A stretch of DNA of 64,000 nt, taken from contig NC_135557.1 in NCBI RefSeq assembly GCF_964340395.1, forward strand, positions 3,223,216 through 3,287,215. The letters are read 5' to 3'. Numbering within the stretch: position 1 is the stretch's first letter; every line of letters begins with the position of its first letter. Origin of the DNA: Glandiceps talaboti. Taxonomy: Eukaryota; Hemichordata; Enteropneusta; Spengelidae. The notes under the pieces are model-generated. The model did not search any database. It saw nothing but the letters and a program-made list of their open reading frames with translations, and had not been told where the DNA came from. Shown one piece after another: positions 27,605 through 37,401 of the stretch. The position numbers and the translations under genes are program-made.

Positions 27605-28180
27605 ATGATGTCGGCGGAAGACGTGTTCAGAACTGCATTGATGGAATTGGTCCATTCAATCGCACAAGATCACACAAATGACATTGACATCATGTCGATC
27701 ACTAACGAAAACACTTATATTCCAATAAACAATACATTACTCTACGAGTATTGGAACAGGCTGAAGATTAAATACAGTGAAGAAATACGGCTTTGCGTTA
27801 ACATTCTATTCCTTGATATGCAAGAGGACAATGAGGAAAACATCATAATGAAATGGAACATCATGAGGGAAAATCTTCTTTGTCCAAGGAAAGACGAGAA
27901 TTCGATCTCTGTGGTCGTTATATATGATAAAGAACAAAGCAACAGCATCCAGATCGATTGTTATCAAGCTATTTTACTTGTAGTCACAGCTTATCTCTGT
28001 TTGCATGCCAAGTCAGGATCATTTCATTGCAGGGTGGATGCGTTTGCAAAAGAAATGGCAAGACATTACGAGAAAGAGAATGGCAATGAGAAAAACATTT
28101 TGAGATCTTTATTTCGATTGGGAATGTTCGGTGTCGAGTGTTTTCTACACTTAATGGCGTACTATGTCAATAAAATTTGA
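27605..28180 (+). CDS. hypothetical helical protein (191 aa)
   Basis: The frame opens at TTG 27599; the first ATG is 27605, 25 bp after the primase stop on the same strand, so it is likely co-expressed. The protein appears all-helical, with hydrophobic helices near residues 125-140 and 165-190. Size and helical make-up recall viral Bcl-2-like folds, but no BH1/BH2 signature (NWGR, W-x-x-x-G-G) is present, so function is left open. The AATAAA polyadenylation signal overlaps the stop codon (CAATAAAATTTGA). Confidence 0.7.
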   Translation: MMSAEDVFRTALMELVHSIAQDHTNDIDIMSITNENTYIPINNTLLYEYWNRLKIKYSEEIRLCVNILFLDMQEDNEENIIMKWNIMRENLLCPRKDENSISVVVIYDKEQSNSIQIDCYQAILLVVTAYLCLHAKSGSFHCRVDAFAKEMARHYEKENGNEKNILRSLFRLGMFGVECFLHLMAYYVNKI

Positions 28181-28376
28181 CTTTTTTTAACACTGAAACG
28201 TTGTTTACTCACTTTGTCGAATATGGGGCGCCCTCTTACGATGCTTACCTGCTAAATGACCGGTCGTTCGATAACCGGAACACGCCGTATATGTTGTCTC
28301 TGTGTTAGCAAATGTGTGTGGCGCGAGCAAACTGAAAGTAATTTTTAAAAAAAAAACACAAACAAGAAAAACAGTT

Positions 28377-28462
28377 TTCCCCGAGCCGGGCTCGAACCAG
28401 CATCTGTGATCTGTTTGAATAAAATTCATCAATCACTGCTCTACCAATTGAGCTACCAGGGA
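28377..28462 (-). tRNA. tRNA-like gene or tRNA-derived SINE head, anticodon unclear
   Basis: The minus strand gives a tRNA fold: 7-bp acceptor (TCCCTGG with TCGGGGA), perfect D-arm with A-box (GCTCAATTGGTAGAGC), 5-bp anticodon stem (GTGAT/ATCAC) and perfect T-arm with B-box (GCTGG TTCGAGC CCGGC). The anticodon loop is 21 nt instead of 7, so either a ~14-nt intron is present or this is a pseudo-tRNA; the base expected to be U33 is G. The surrounding 28181-28740 stretch has no gene and is A-rich on one side, so a SINE is possible. Confidence 0.5.
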
Positions 28463-28739
28463 CGACTAACGTTGGCTAGGTATTTGCTATGGTTGATAGA
28501 GGTGACTATTTGATAAAGAAAAAAATACAAAGAAAGAAAGAAAGAATATTGACAATAACATTTTTATGGGTCTTTTTTGAGCTATCTTTTTGTTTTGATC
28601 ACGACATAGAAATAGTATATGATTCGGCAACTATGTTCCAAAACTGAGAAAGAACACGCCAATGGGAATGATGTGAAAGGTAAAAGCTATGACATTACAT
28701 TTTTGTTGTGACATTATGTTTTAACAAAAGTAATCAACA

Positions 28740-29335
28740 TCTTAAGTGAACGAGACGAGCCGTTTTGATAAAAATTATGACGTCAACACTATGACATATT
28801 GATTCTTTCAAAAACAAATTGTGACGTGAACGAGACACACACAATATGGCATGCACGATATCGAATCGTTCAATAAATATGACGTCAACGTGTTACGTGA
28901 ACAAGACACAAACCATGACATCAGATAGACGATATCGAATTGTTCAAAAAAAAAATGACATCAACGTGTTACGTGAAAAAGACATACACCATGACATCAG
29001 ATACACGATATCGAATTGTTCAAAAAAAAATGACGTCAACGTGTTACGTGAACGAGACACACACCATGACATCAGATACACGATACGAATTGTTCAAAAA
29101 AAATATGACGTCAACGTGTTACGTGAACGAGACATACACCATGACATCAGATACACGATATTGAATTGTTCCAAAAAAATATGACGTCAACGTGTTACGT
29201 GCACGAGACACACACCATGACATCAGATACACGATATCGAATCGTCCAAAAAATATATGACGTCAATGTGTTACGTGAAAAAGACATGCATGATATCGAA
29301 TCTTTCAAAAAGTATGACGTTTTGCACACATCAAG
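28740..29335. repeat. CRE-containing ~75-bp tandem repeats (about six copies)
   Basis: Copies begin with ATGACGTCAACGTGTTACGT or a variant near 28879, 28955, 29030, 29105, 29181 and 29257. Each also holds CACCATGACATCAGATAC and a GATATCGAAT block followed by an A-run, and each carries a TGACGTCA/TGACATCA plus an ACGTGTTACGT element. ORFs reading through are repeat artefacts. The array sits directly upstream of the spliced gene at 29450 (TATATAAA at 29408-29415) and is probably its enhancer. Confidence 0.85.
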
Positions 29336-29449
29336 TACATGTCGTCAACATTTTGTGTTGAGCCTTTCTCGTACGAAGATTATGACGTCAGAAGGCAATG
29401 GAAATAGTATATAAATGTCGATGGACGGGGGATTTTTTACCATTCAATT

Positions 29450-30210
29450 ATGTATTTCACAGGGAAGAGTACACTACAGAAAAAGAGGAAAGCCGATGAA
29501 GCTTTTGCCAGTGAATTACCATTGGCAAATTCCATGTCATCTGCGCCTCCTTTGGCCAACAAGCATTACAAACCGTACGACTACTTGGCTTACATTGTAA
29601 GTAACATAGATATGTTGAATGAATGAATGAATGAATGAATGAATGAATGAATGAATATATATACTCTATCTCTTTCGCTTGTATTGCATGTTTTACAATT
29701 CACTATGCAATGTGGATGACAACGTTCTCTTTTTCTATGTTGTTCTTACAGGAACTCAGACAGAGTGTTCTCCGACAATTCAATCCAGAGAATATACCAT
29801 TCCATCAGTATGCAACCGTTATGATGGTATTGGATGACATGAAAGAAACATGCAAAATCAAAACACCCTTGGGCATTTCTGTCGTTGGGATGGCCAAAGT
29901 TCTTCGTCACATCAAAAGCGGCAACGATGACGGACGGTTGGTGTGGAAGTTTACAAATGTACTGGCAGTATGGGCGCCGTTTTTTAACCTTGCATTTGAA
30001 AAACTGCAGGAACTGAATGCCGATTTGTTCGAACAGCTTGTTAAGCTTCTCCCTCATGGTAAAGAGCTTCCGAGTGTTGACCAAATCATTGCAATACGAA
30101 ACCAAGTAGAAAACAGTGAGGAGTATATACAGGATTTTTTATACTTTGTGGAACTACTTGCAGAAGTGATGCACCAACAAAGTACACAGCCACTATCAAC
30201 CAGTGACTAA
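29450..30210 (+). CDS. spliced nuclear-type protein, two exons (201 aa)
   Basis: Exon 1 29450-29596 (49 codons) and exon 2 29752-30210. The donor reads ATT|GTAAGTAA and the acceptor TGTTCTTACAG|GA; both exons are phase 0, so the frame is kept. The intron is 155 bp and contains a GAAT microsatellite. Exon 1 has a basic KKRK stretch, a possible nuclear localisation signal; exon 2 encodes a helical protein with no motif I know. TATATAAA at 29408-29415 lies 35 bp before the ATG. Unspliced reading of exon 2 from an intronic ATG would add an implausible hydrophobic leader, favouring splicing. Ends with AATAAA signals. Confidence 0.7.
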
Positions 30211-30376
30211 TTGTTTTCAATCACGTTTTTTTTAAATTACACAATGACAATAAATGTTTTATTAAGAATATTTTATTGCGAATAGATGTATTTGATTTGT
30301 GTGATGATGTACAAGCATGAGAGAGAGACTCTGAGAGAGATACAAAAAAAGAAGATTCTGAAGTTCTTATTTCTTA

Positions 30377-31051
30377 TCAATGCATCTCGTGTTCATCTAG
30401 GGGGTTGGAACCATGTTTATCCAGTGCACGACAAACGATTGAAATGATGATACCCACTACAATCAACCCAATGAATATTGCTATTGCAATACTGACTTTC
30501 AATGCAGAAAAACCGTTTGATGTTTTCTGGTTTGTTCTTGTGTCGTTAGTAGATGTGATGTCCTCGAAAACGTATGAAACATCTTTGATGTCGTACGTAT
30601 TACTATCACCTTCTGTTTCTGTTGTCGCGTCTTCACACAGTCGAGTTGTCAATACTCTGCTACGAATGAATCTGTCTATTGATGGATGACATTTCCATTT
30701 ACCGAAATTGAAACGATCCTTTTTATCCACGTCACAAAGACAATCACATCCTTTGTATTCGTATTTCAGGTTTAATATTTTTGTGGATTCTCTTACTGAT
30801 TCAACCAGTTCACCCGGAATTATACAGGCTTTTGTCGCATTGCATAAACAGGGGGCCGAATGATTAGCATTGGTGAAAATGCAATGTAAATCTCGATCAG
30901 ACAACCATTTACTGTCTTTTCTCCATTGCTGTACATGTAGATTACATTCGTCATCTATTAGGTTGTCATTGTGGTAGTGAGGTAGTGTTAAACACACGCT
31001 CAACAGGCAAAATAGAACGGCAGAAGTGATGATGGCAGAGTGCACTGTCAT
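30377..31051 (-). CDS. type I membrane protein with a CxC/CxCxC cysteine module (224 aa)
   Basis: TTG 31066 opens the frame; ATG 31051 starts a signal peptide (IITSAVLFCLLSVCLTL). The ectodomain has N-glycosylation sequons and one cysteine module: C-X-C (PCLCN), C (KACII), then C-X-C-X-C (CDCLC), ending in GKWKCH. The same layout occurs in the 58912 gene (RCECLC...GRWHCH) and twice in the 14082 gene. A membrane segment (~residues 185-208, IAIFIGLIVVGIIISIV) and a short tail follow. It is likely an envelope or surface protein of a lineage-specific family. Confidence 0.75.
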   Translation of the reverse strand: MTVHSAIITSAVLFCLLSVCLTLPHYHNDNLIDDECNLHVQQWRKDSKWLSDRDLHCIFTNANHSAPCLCNATKACIIPGELVESVRESTKILNLKYEYKGCDCLCDVDKKDRFNFGKWKCHPSIDRFIRSRVLTTRLCEDATTETEGDSNTYDIKDVSYVFEDITSTNDTRTNQKTSNGFSALKVSIAIAIFIGLIVVGIIISIVCRALDKHGSNPLDEHEMH

Positions 31052-31134
31052 TTTTTTTGTATCCAACCAACCGTGACAATGTAAAGAGCTCGAGGAACAT
31101 GTACATTAATATACAAAAGTTAACATGGTGAGAA

Positions 31135-32406
31135 TTAGTATTCACTTTCTATATCATAGTCTCGCAATACTTGTTGGAAAGCTTCATCCTCCTCCTCATC
31201 ATCCTCATCATCATCATCAACATCGTCTTCCTCGTCAGCTTCACCTATAGTCATTTGTCCGTCCATATCATCTGTCGTGTTTTCAAAGATAGATTTGGGG
31301 AAGAGAATTTTTTTGAGTACACACGACACGTCGTTCCATTTGTTTTCATACGAGGCTACTCTGTACTGTACCTCCACTGTAAGTCGCAAGGGATAAACGT
31401 TGTTGTAGTCATAATGCCTGTTCAATATTAAAACCAAACGCTTGTTCCTGCAGTCTTTGACCCCACTGACCTCTTGCAAGTGTTTAGCCCAAGCGACGAA
31501 TTTCTTTATGACGTCAAACGGTATTACTGCAGCCACACCTTCGCCTTTCTTATTGTGTCTCATGGGATACTGTCCTCTTCCAGTGGATCTGTCAATCTCC
31601 AGTAGTTTTTCGTCAAAAGCACCATGAAGACAACACTTCACAGTTTCGTTCATCACTGCCGCTATTAAAAGAGATTGCAAGTCGTCCCTGTCTTCTTCTC
31701 CTTCTTCACCTGTCACTATTAAACCGTGTTTTTTGTCTTCGATGACAGCTTTGTATCTCGTGAAATCCGACAGTTCGATATGATAACCCCTCTGTTCTAA
31801 ACGAAAGTGTAGGGGGGAGCCTACAAACGATTCGATATTGCATTTTTCTGTTTTTGGTCTCTTTATGGTGACTACCGTCGACGATTGGTAATTATTGGCC
31901 ACTTCGCCCAATCTGTCGATATGTCTGGTATCGTTGGAAAAGACTGCTTTGTCGTTTCCCGGTTTACTGGCATCTTTTATGTTGTATTCACAAAACTGCA
32001 TTGCCTTGTCATCGACGATACATTGTTTAGGTACTGCCAAATCCCTATGCCTGTGATTTTCGTTGTCTGCCAGATACACCGACCACGTATAGTAAAAAGG
32101 TTTTTGTGAAGACGATTCCACTGGACTAACTTTCATAGAATCAAGTATCCACCATTTTGGTAAAGGGCCTTCTCTGAAATCGGGATTTGTAGTTTTATTA
32201 CATAACACAATTGATTTTGACGAAAACGATGTTTCAAAGAGTCGGTGGTCTTTTAACCTTGATTTGTCGATACCATTGGCTAGAAGGATGGGTTCTTTTG
32301 CCGGATCATTCATTTGGAGAGATTCGAAGATTGTGTTTGGTGTTAGTAACACTGTGCGTTTGATAGAGCGAACAAGCCATTGTTTCGGTGCAATGTAATC
32401 AGCCAT
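31135..32406 (-). CDS. hypothetical protein with acidic C-terminus (423 aa)
   Basis: The first ATG is 32436, but it lies inside the TATA element AGTATAAATG, so transcripts should start downstream of it; ATG 32406, in good Kozak context (AGCATGG), is chosen. The body is mixed alpha/beta. Residues ~385-410 are almost all Asp/Glu, coded by a GA-rich microsatellite-like stretch. No catalytic motif seen. Acidic tails of this kind occur on DNA-mimic or histone-binding proteins and on herpesvirus DNA-binding proteins; role unknown. It sits downstream of the XPG-like nuclease on the same strand (58 bp). Confidence 0.7.
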   Translation of the reverse strand: MADYIAPKQWLVRSIKRTVLLTPNTIFESLQMNDPAKEPILLANGIDKSRLKDHRLFETSFSSKSIVLCNKTTNPDFREGPLPKWWILDSMKVSPVESSSQKPFYYTWSVYLADNENHRHRDLAVPKQCIVDDKAMQFCEYNIKDASKPGNDKAVFSNDTRHIDRLGEVANNYQSSTVVTIKRPKTEKCNIESFVGSPLHFRLEQRGYHIELSDFTRYKAVIEDKKHGLIVTGEEGEEDRDDLQSLLIAAVMNETVKCCLHGAFDEKLLEIDRSTGRGQYPMRHNKKGEGVAAVIPFDVIKKFVAWAKHLQEVSGVKDCRNKRLVLILNRHYDYNNVYPLRLTVEVQYRVASYENKWNDVSCVLKKILFPKSIFENTTDDMDGQMTIGEADEEDDVDDDDEDDEEEDEAFQQVLRDYDIESEY

Positions 32407-32464
32407 GCTAGTCAACAAAACACAAAACACAAACATTTATACTTGAGTATTTTTTATTGCAATT

Positions 32465-34078
32465 TTATCTTTCATTTCCAACGGGTGAAAAGGGAAGGCG
32501 AAACAATCCCGATGCTGTATACCCATATTTTTTGGCCAGTAGACTGTCCTGTTTCACCGCAACATCGACGTTAGTTTGACAGTTTGTCATGTACTCCAGT
32601 AAGTAGAAATGTCGCCTCATGTTGTGTTCGAATTGACTCATAAACAATACATTTCGGGACCATGTACTCGTTCTCTTCTTCAGGTATTTCATTTTGCTAC
32701 CAATAGCCTCGATGAACTCGATCAGTTTCGCGGGTAAGAACTCAAACAGGCATATCCTGTCCTTGAAACGAAAGCAAAACAAACGGTCGTTGGATCTTAA
32801 CTCTTGTAACCACTTCTGTTTTTTTCCAACGTTGCCTTTTGCTTGAAACCATTCGCTCTTTACTTCCACGATGGGAAAAGGGTGGTTCATGACGTCTTCT
32901 CCATTCAATAGTGCTTGGCGTTTTTGTTCGAATAGTTTGTACAGGTGTAACTGGACCTTCGTTCCGAAATAGGGGTAGTTTTGATGGTAGTCGGAACCTG
33001 CAAAACTTAACAACACTAAAAAGTCCAACAAAAGACATGGTGTGTGTGTATGGGCTTTCTGCAAGTGATCAAAATTTAGGCAAGTTCCTTTCCTTGCCAC
33101 CTGACCGCAGTGTGTTATTAGAGGTCGTTGACTGACCAACATGGCATCTGACCCACGGGCTATGAGATAGAGAAGACAATCCGTGTCTACAGAAACGATC
33201 ACGATTTTCCTTTGTGTGCAATCTGCAATCACAGTGGTCATAATGTCGGCCTCTAGAGGAGGGGACTGTAGACTGTTTAAAGCCGTTTCCAGTTCCGTCC
33301 ATGTTCCACTCCCACTCACTTTCTTCCACCAGTTTATATGTCCATGTCTCTGTTTTTGTTGAACGCTGTACACTCTGAATGGTATTGGTAAAAGCGTCTC
33401 TTGCAAAGACGTTTCAAACAGCGTCATGAGCCGTGTTCTGAACTGTTCACTTTTCATCAGTTTTGTCAGGTTTCCCTTATACGGAAATGTAGGCAAGTGT
33501 TCTATCGCTGCTGTGAGTTTCTTCTTCGCTTTGTCAATCAAAGATTGTTTGTCCTTTTCTGATAACCTGTCTGTGTTGTCGAGCTCTTTCGTTAAGCGGT
33601 CTATCCACCTTTGATCGGACGTTTGTTCGTAACGTTTCATAACTGTGGTCTTCTTCGCAAACGGTATACCACCGTCCACACACACGACCAAGTCAGACAG
33701 GTAGTTTTCCATGGCAGGCTGTACTTTTTCCTGCATCTGTCTGGTATGAACTGCGAAATCAATAGTGTCATGGATAAAAGCGTTTACGATAGCGTCTACA
33801 GAGTTCACATGCCACACTTTGTTTTCTATGATAACAGGTTCACTCTTACTTTTAATTTCGCGCACTGCACCAATGGTGGTGGCTTCGGTGAACAGTTCTG
33901 TGAAACTTTTGTATTGAGTACATATGCACAACCTATTCAACAACGTAGGGATGCGATAAAAACTCTGCGTACCGTCCATGACCATGACTTCTCTGTCAAC
34001 GATGGCATCACTAAATTCCTGTTCTACAAACAGTCCAGTTTTGGCAATGTGTCTGAGAAATTCACTCGAAATACCCAT
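32465..34078 (-). CDS. FEN1/XPG-family nuclease (537 aa)
   Basis: ATG 34078. The N-terminal MGISSEFLRH and VMDGTQSFY (~34) match the XPG-N start and first metal-binding Asp. VVCVDGGIPFAKK (~130-142) matches the DG-P-K block. VIVSVDTDCLLY (~290-300) matches the XPG-I Asp cluster, and FAGSDYH (~358-364) matches the G-x-D helix-hairpin entry. The C-terminal ~150 residues are Lys/Arg-rich. This family cuts flapped DNA or RNA; in herpesviruses the XPG-like vhs protein (UL41) degrades mRNA, while other large viruses use FEN1-like enzymes in replication, so DNA or RNA specificity is undecided. It is divergent from the protein kinase gene across 136 bp. Confidence 0.75.
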   Translation of the reverse strand: MGISSEFLRHIAKTGLFVEQEFSDAIVDREVMVMDGTQSFYRIPTLLNRLCICTQYKSFTELFTEATTIGAVREIKSKSEPVIIENKVWHVNSVDAIVNAFIHDTIDFAVHTRQMQEKVQPAMENYLSDLVVCVDGGIPFAKKTTVMKRYEQTSDQRWIDRLTKELDNTDRLSEKDKQSLIDKAKKKLTAAIEHLPTFPYKGNLTKLMKSEQFRTRLMTLFETSLQETLLPIPFRVYSVQQKQRHGHINWWKKVSGSGTWTELETALNSLQSPPLEADIMTTVIADCTQRKIVIVSVDTDCLLYLIARGSDAMLVSQRPLITHCGQVARKGTCLNFDHLQKAHTHTPCLLLDFLVLLSFAGSDYHQNYPYFGTKVQLHLYKLFEQKRQALLNGEDVMNHPFPIVEVKSEWFQAKGNVGKKQKWLQELRSNDRLFCFRFKDRICLFEFLPAKLIEFIEAIGSKMKYLKKRTSTWSRNVLFMSQFEHNMRRHFYLLEYMTNCQTNVDVAVKQDSLLAKKYGYTASGLFRLPFSPVGNER

Positions 34079-34214
34079 GTTTGAAATGACTCCGGTGCTT
34101 GTTCAAGCAGTGCAATTTATTGACTCCACGTGCCCGCGTACACGTCACGAGAAAATAGATAGCCTTGTATATACGTGAACTTTTTTCTTTCTTTCCATCA
34201 TTCACACCTTTGCC

Positions 34215-35990
34215 ATGAGCAAGAGCAACAACGACGCTGGAGAGATGTTTTTCATGGGGAAAACTCGACACTTTACCCCCGTAAATGCCAAGGTAAATGC
34301 AGACAGGCCAGTCAGTGAGGGCAAGCGCATTGATTTAAATCGTGGTTCATTTGGTACATGTGCCATCATTGCTAACACGGACACTGTGGTGAAAAAGAAT
34401 GTCTTCTTCGAAAAGAATCCATGCGACCATATCACACAGAATGATATGCTGGATAGCCTCCTTTTGACGTCTCTTGGAAAAGATGCATTGGTCATGGGAT
34501 ACTTGAACGACATGGACCATTCGAAACATGGGTATGTTCCAAGAATTCGTTCACTTACTCACGTAAGATACATCCATGAGGAAAACAATAACGTGGAAGT
34601 GGTGCGGGAAATATACATGCAGTATGCAGGAGAAAACTTGTTCCACTACTGTGTGATACAAAACAACCTTCTCGATGTTGGTGATTTTCTGAAACAAACA
34701 CTCGAAGCATTGGATTTTCTTAACGAAGCTGGAGTGGTTCATTGCGATATCACTGTTGGAAATATCACATACAGAAGAAATTCAAACCAGTATCAACTGA
34801 TTGATTTTGGGTCGTCTGAATTTGTCGTGTTTGACGTGATGACTCGTTTTGGTCTCCAAACGTTTTTTAAAAAAAATAATAAAAGTGAAAACCAACAACA
34901 AGCAACGGCTGCCGTATTGGCACGTACAACGAACCCTGGTCTCACGGGACTTGACGTCCAGTATCTGCCAAGAAATACCCTTCTACACGTCACCGATGCT
35001 GCCCCCAATCTAAAATCTATTCACTTTACCAGACAGACATCATTGATACCATATTTCGACATACAGTTGGCATTGTCAAAACGTCCCAAGTTCGAAAGGC
35101 TTAGTCATGTCTGTGACTGTTATTCTTTGGGAATTTGCGCGGTGGTACTTGCGGGATTGCCTTGCTACCATCCCAAAAACGATTTGAGCATAATGCTGTA
35201 TTGCATGTCGTCATCACACAGTCGTCATTTCTTAAAGCTGTGTCAGTCCAACGTAGAACTCAGGGGTTCCCTCACACACGAGGAAGTTTGGGAATGGTGT
35301 TCACACGTTAACGACGACCCTTCACTTGTCGAGGAATTATCGGGTGGGATTTCTCTCCTGCATGGACTGACGTCGGATAATCAAACTAGCGATTTCGAAA
35401 AAAAGACGTCACTACTCGATACATTGCGTGACGTATATGGTAACGAAGTGATTGATGTCCTCAAGGGACTTTTACATCCTCTCCAGTACCGGCGATTAAA
35501 AGCTAAAAAGTGTCTGCGCATGCTCGAAAGTTCACCCTCAAATGATAATGTCAGTGTTGTGAAAAGGAGAACTCAGGTGACCTCCACTTCTCTCGGTAAC
35601 GCTGTGTCATACAAACTGAACGTGGTAGCCAATTCATCAAAAAACGTAACCATACCTATCCTCAACATGACGTTAGCCATGGCAGAACAGAAACCCGGCC
35701 AAACGTTCGTTCAAGATGGGCGAATGGTCGTGAACAGATTCAGTGTCTTGCCAAAGGTCGAGGAAAAGACTTTCAAATTCATGCATTGCTTTTTTCCACA
35801 CGTTTTCGATTTACCTAATGACTGCGACGTGCTCAATATGCGTGTAAAAGTCGAAAACAAAAATGAAGTGAGACAACTTGAAGTATGTGCACGATCAAAT
35901 CCTAACTGTCATTTGATTGGCAGAGTGCAAGACAGCAATGCCGAGTATATCGACGTGGATTTCTACCTGCAAAAGCAGGGGAGAAAGTAA
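34215..35990 (+). CDS. serine/threonine protein kinase (591 aa)
   Basis: ATG 34215. Kinase motifs in order: glycine-rich loop LNRGSFGTC (~37-45), VVKK Lys (~55), catalytic loop HCDITVGN (~175-182, HRD-type with Asp and Asn), DFGSSEF (~196), and the F-helix block DCYSLGICAVVLAG (~297-310). There is a long insert between DFG and the F-helix, and a ~180-residue C-terminal extension without known motifs. The VRK/CK1-like HxD catalytic loop recalls kinases of poxviruses and the conserved herpesvirus kinase. It phosphorylates Ser/Thr on viral or host proteins; substrate unknown. The next gene starts 28 bp downstream. Confidence 0.85.
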   Translation: MSKSNNDAGEMFFMGKTRHFTPVNAKVNADRPVSEGKRIDLNRGSFGTCAIIANTDTVVKKNVFFEKNPCDHITQNDMLDSLLLTSLGKDALVMGYLNDMDHSKHGYVPRIRSLTHVRYIHEENNNVEVVREIYMQYAGENLFHYCVIQNNLLDVGDFLKQTLEALDFLNEAGVVHCDITVGNITYRRNSNQYQLIDFGSSEFVVFDVMTRFGLQTFFKKNNKSENQQQATAAVLARTTNPGLTGLDVQYLPRNTLLHVTDAAPNLKSIHFTRQTSLIPYFDIQLALSKRPKFERLSHVCDCYSLGICAVVLAGLPCYHPKNDLSIMLYCMSSSHSRHFLKLCQSNVELRGSLTHEEVWEWCSHVNDDPSLVEELSGGISLLHGLTSDNQTSDFEKKTSLLDTLRDVYGNEVIDVLKGLLHPLQYRRLKAKKCLRMLESSPSNDNVSVVKRRTQVTSTSLGNAVSYKLNVVANSSKNVTIPILNMTLAMAEQKPGQTFVQDGRMVVNRFSVLPKVEEKTFKFMHCFFPHVFDLPNDCDVLNMRVKVENKNEVRQLEVCARSNPNCHLIGRVQDSNAEYIDVDFYLQKQGRK

Positions 35991-36018
35991 TACAGTGCCA
36001 TTCACACTCAAAACATCA

Positions 36019-36747
36019 ATGGACAATGTTGAATATCACACGGTGCGATCATCAGACGGTCGCGCCAGTATGGTTTTTTTTATGGTAAACATTGTGTCTT
36101 CACACGTAATTGGACACAGAAAAGTGCCTGACGAAAGAGAAATGTCATCGTCTATTCACCTCAGAGGCTCTAAACTCCAACACACCATGTGGGAATTCAA
36201 ACGTCCTCTTTCCCACTCGTCCACTGTTTTAAATTTTTCTTCCACCGGATCAACTACCATTACAGTGAGAGGAAATTATCTACTGCGCAGGCGTGCAAAT
36301 TTAGACTTCGTTTATCACCAGGGCTTAGCTTTTGATAAAAAGCAATCGGTTACTTTACCGTTTTCAACGAACAATCTAAATTACGCCGGTCGACTCTATG
36401 GCATAAAAAACCCAGACTATGTCAGCAAGTCCCTGTGTCGCAACGAAAGATGGATTGTCGACAAAAACGATCAATTTCCTTCCATCAAGTTCAACCTCAG
36501 ACAGGAGACAAGCGAAGACAAAAAGAAAGTGTGTTTTCAATTGTTTATTCCCAAGATGTGTATTAACACCCAGTATCAGACTTGGAAAAGTTTGACGTCC
36601 ACTGGTGCCAGAGTCTTAGACATGATTTTAGAATATGCAGACTTTGACGAAAGACTTTGTAACATATGCTTAGAACATGAACTTTCGTTGGGGCGTAAGC
36701 TTTACGATTGTGAATTTGAGGAACTGTGCAAAACAATAAAAAAGTAA
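36019..36747 (+). CDS. hypothetical protein (242 aa)
   Basis: A longer frame starts at ATG 35917 inside the kinase gene; ATG 36019 (MDNVEYHTV) lies after the kinase stop and is chosen. The protein seems beta-rich in its first 170 residues, with a C-terminal helical part containing several Cys (CNICLEHE). The CNIC-H pattern alone is too short to be a RING. No signal or membrane segment. Family unknown. Confidence 0.6.
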   Translation: MDNVEYHTVRSSDGRASMVFFMVNIVSSHVIGHRKVPDEREMSSSIHLRGSKLQHTMWEFKRPLSHSSTVLNFSSTGSTTITVRGNYLLRRRANLDFVYHQGLAFDKKQSVTLPFSTNNLNYAGRLYGIKNPDYVSKSLCRNERWIVDKNDQFPSIKFNLRQETSEDKKKVCFQLFIPKMCINTQYQTWKSLTSTGARVLDMILEYADFDERLCNICLEHELSLGRKLYDCEFEELCKTIKK

Positions 36748-37401
36748 CCTTTTTTGAAAACCTTTCGCTTTTACTTTTAAGTTGATAATGTATGTACTGT
36801 ATTAAGGGATGAAAGTGGTCGGTCAGTCCTGAATTCGAAGATAGTATATGGCGACGATCGTGTTGTAACACAGAGACAGCATCCACACTGAGAAAGGCTG
36901 CTAATGCAAAAGCGGTCACTGACCAAATGCTACGATCGTTAAGTTGTGCGCCCTCAACCTCTTTGAATACGAAATTGTCTTGCACGCACACACATGTATA
37001 CATACATACACCCACATACACGCATTGGTGTGACATGACATTATATATATATTTTTATTTTCTCTTTGAGATGAAAATTATGCTTACAGGCATGCTTTCT
37101 GCATATGTATCTGGGTGACGATACGTGGAACTGGCACTGGCAGTGTTCGATAACGTTTTTCTCTCTGTTTAATTCTCGTACTTTACTGTTGGCAATGCGC
37201 AACTTCTATGTATAAAAATGATGCACTCTGTAATCGTGTACAATTACACGATGAATAAAATGTTTATACTTTCGTTTTTGTTCTTGTGGAAATATGCAAA
37301 ACATTAGTCACCTTTTAACCTTTATCCTCCAACCAATCAGTGGTTGATAATGTATGCCTACTGCGCATGACGGAACATAAATTACCAATTACTTCGAAAT
37401 C
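36748..37401. other. Intergenic region with a decayed repeat copy
   Basis: No convincing gene. It contains a CA/CATA microsatellite (~36984-37024) and, near 37105-37185, a degenerate stretch (GGTGACGATACGTGG, GTGTTCGATA, TTTTTCTC) resembling the 3' part of the tandem duplication at 39103-40010. That suggests an older copy of the same sequence. AATAAA at ~37255. Confidence 0.5.

Noticed and set aside
27605-28180. Viral Bcl-2 homolog
   Set aside because: Size and helical content fit, but no BH1/BH2 motifs are visible; left as hypothetical.
28846-29414. Plus-strand ORFs of 74-112 codons rich in repeated TMTS/NVLRE phrases
   Set aside because: Translation of the 75-bp CRE repeats, not a gene.
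36563-37036. 157-codon minus-strand ORF
   Set aside because: Overlaps the 3' end of the 242-aa gene and a CA microsatellite; composition is low-complexity.
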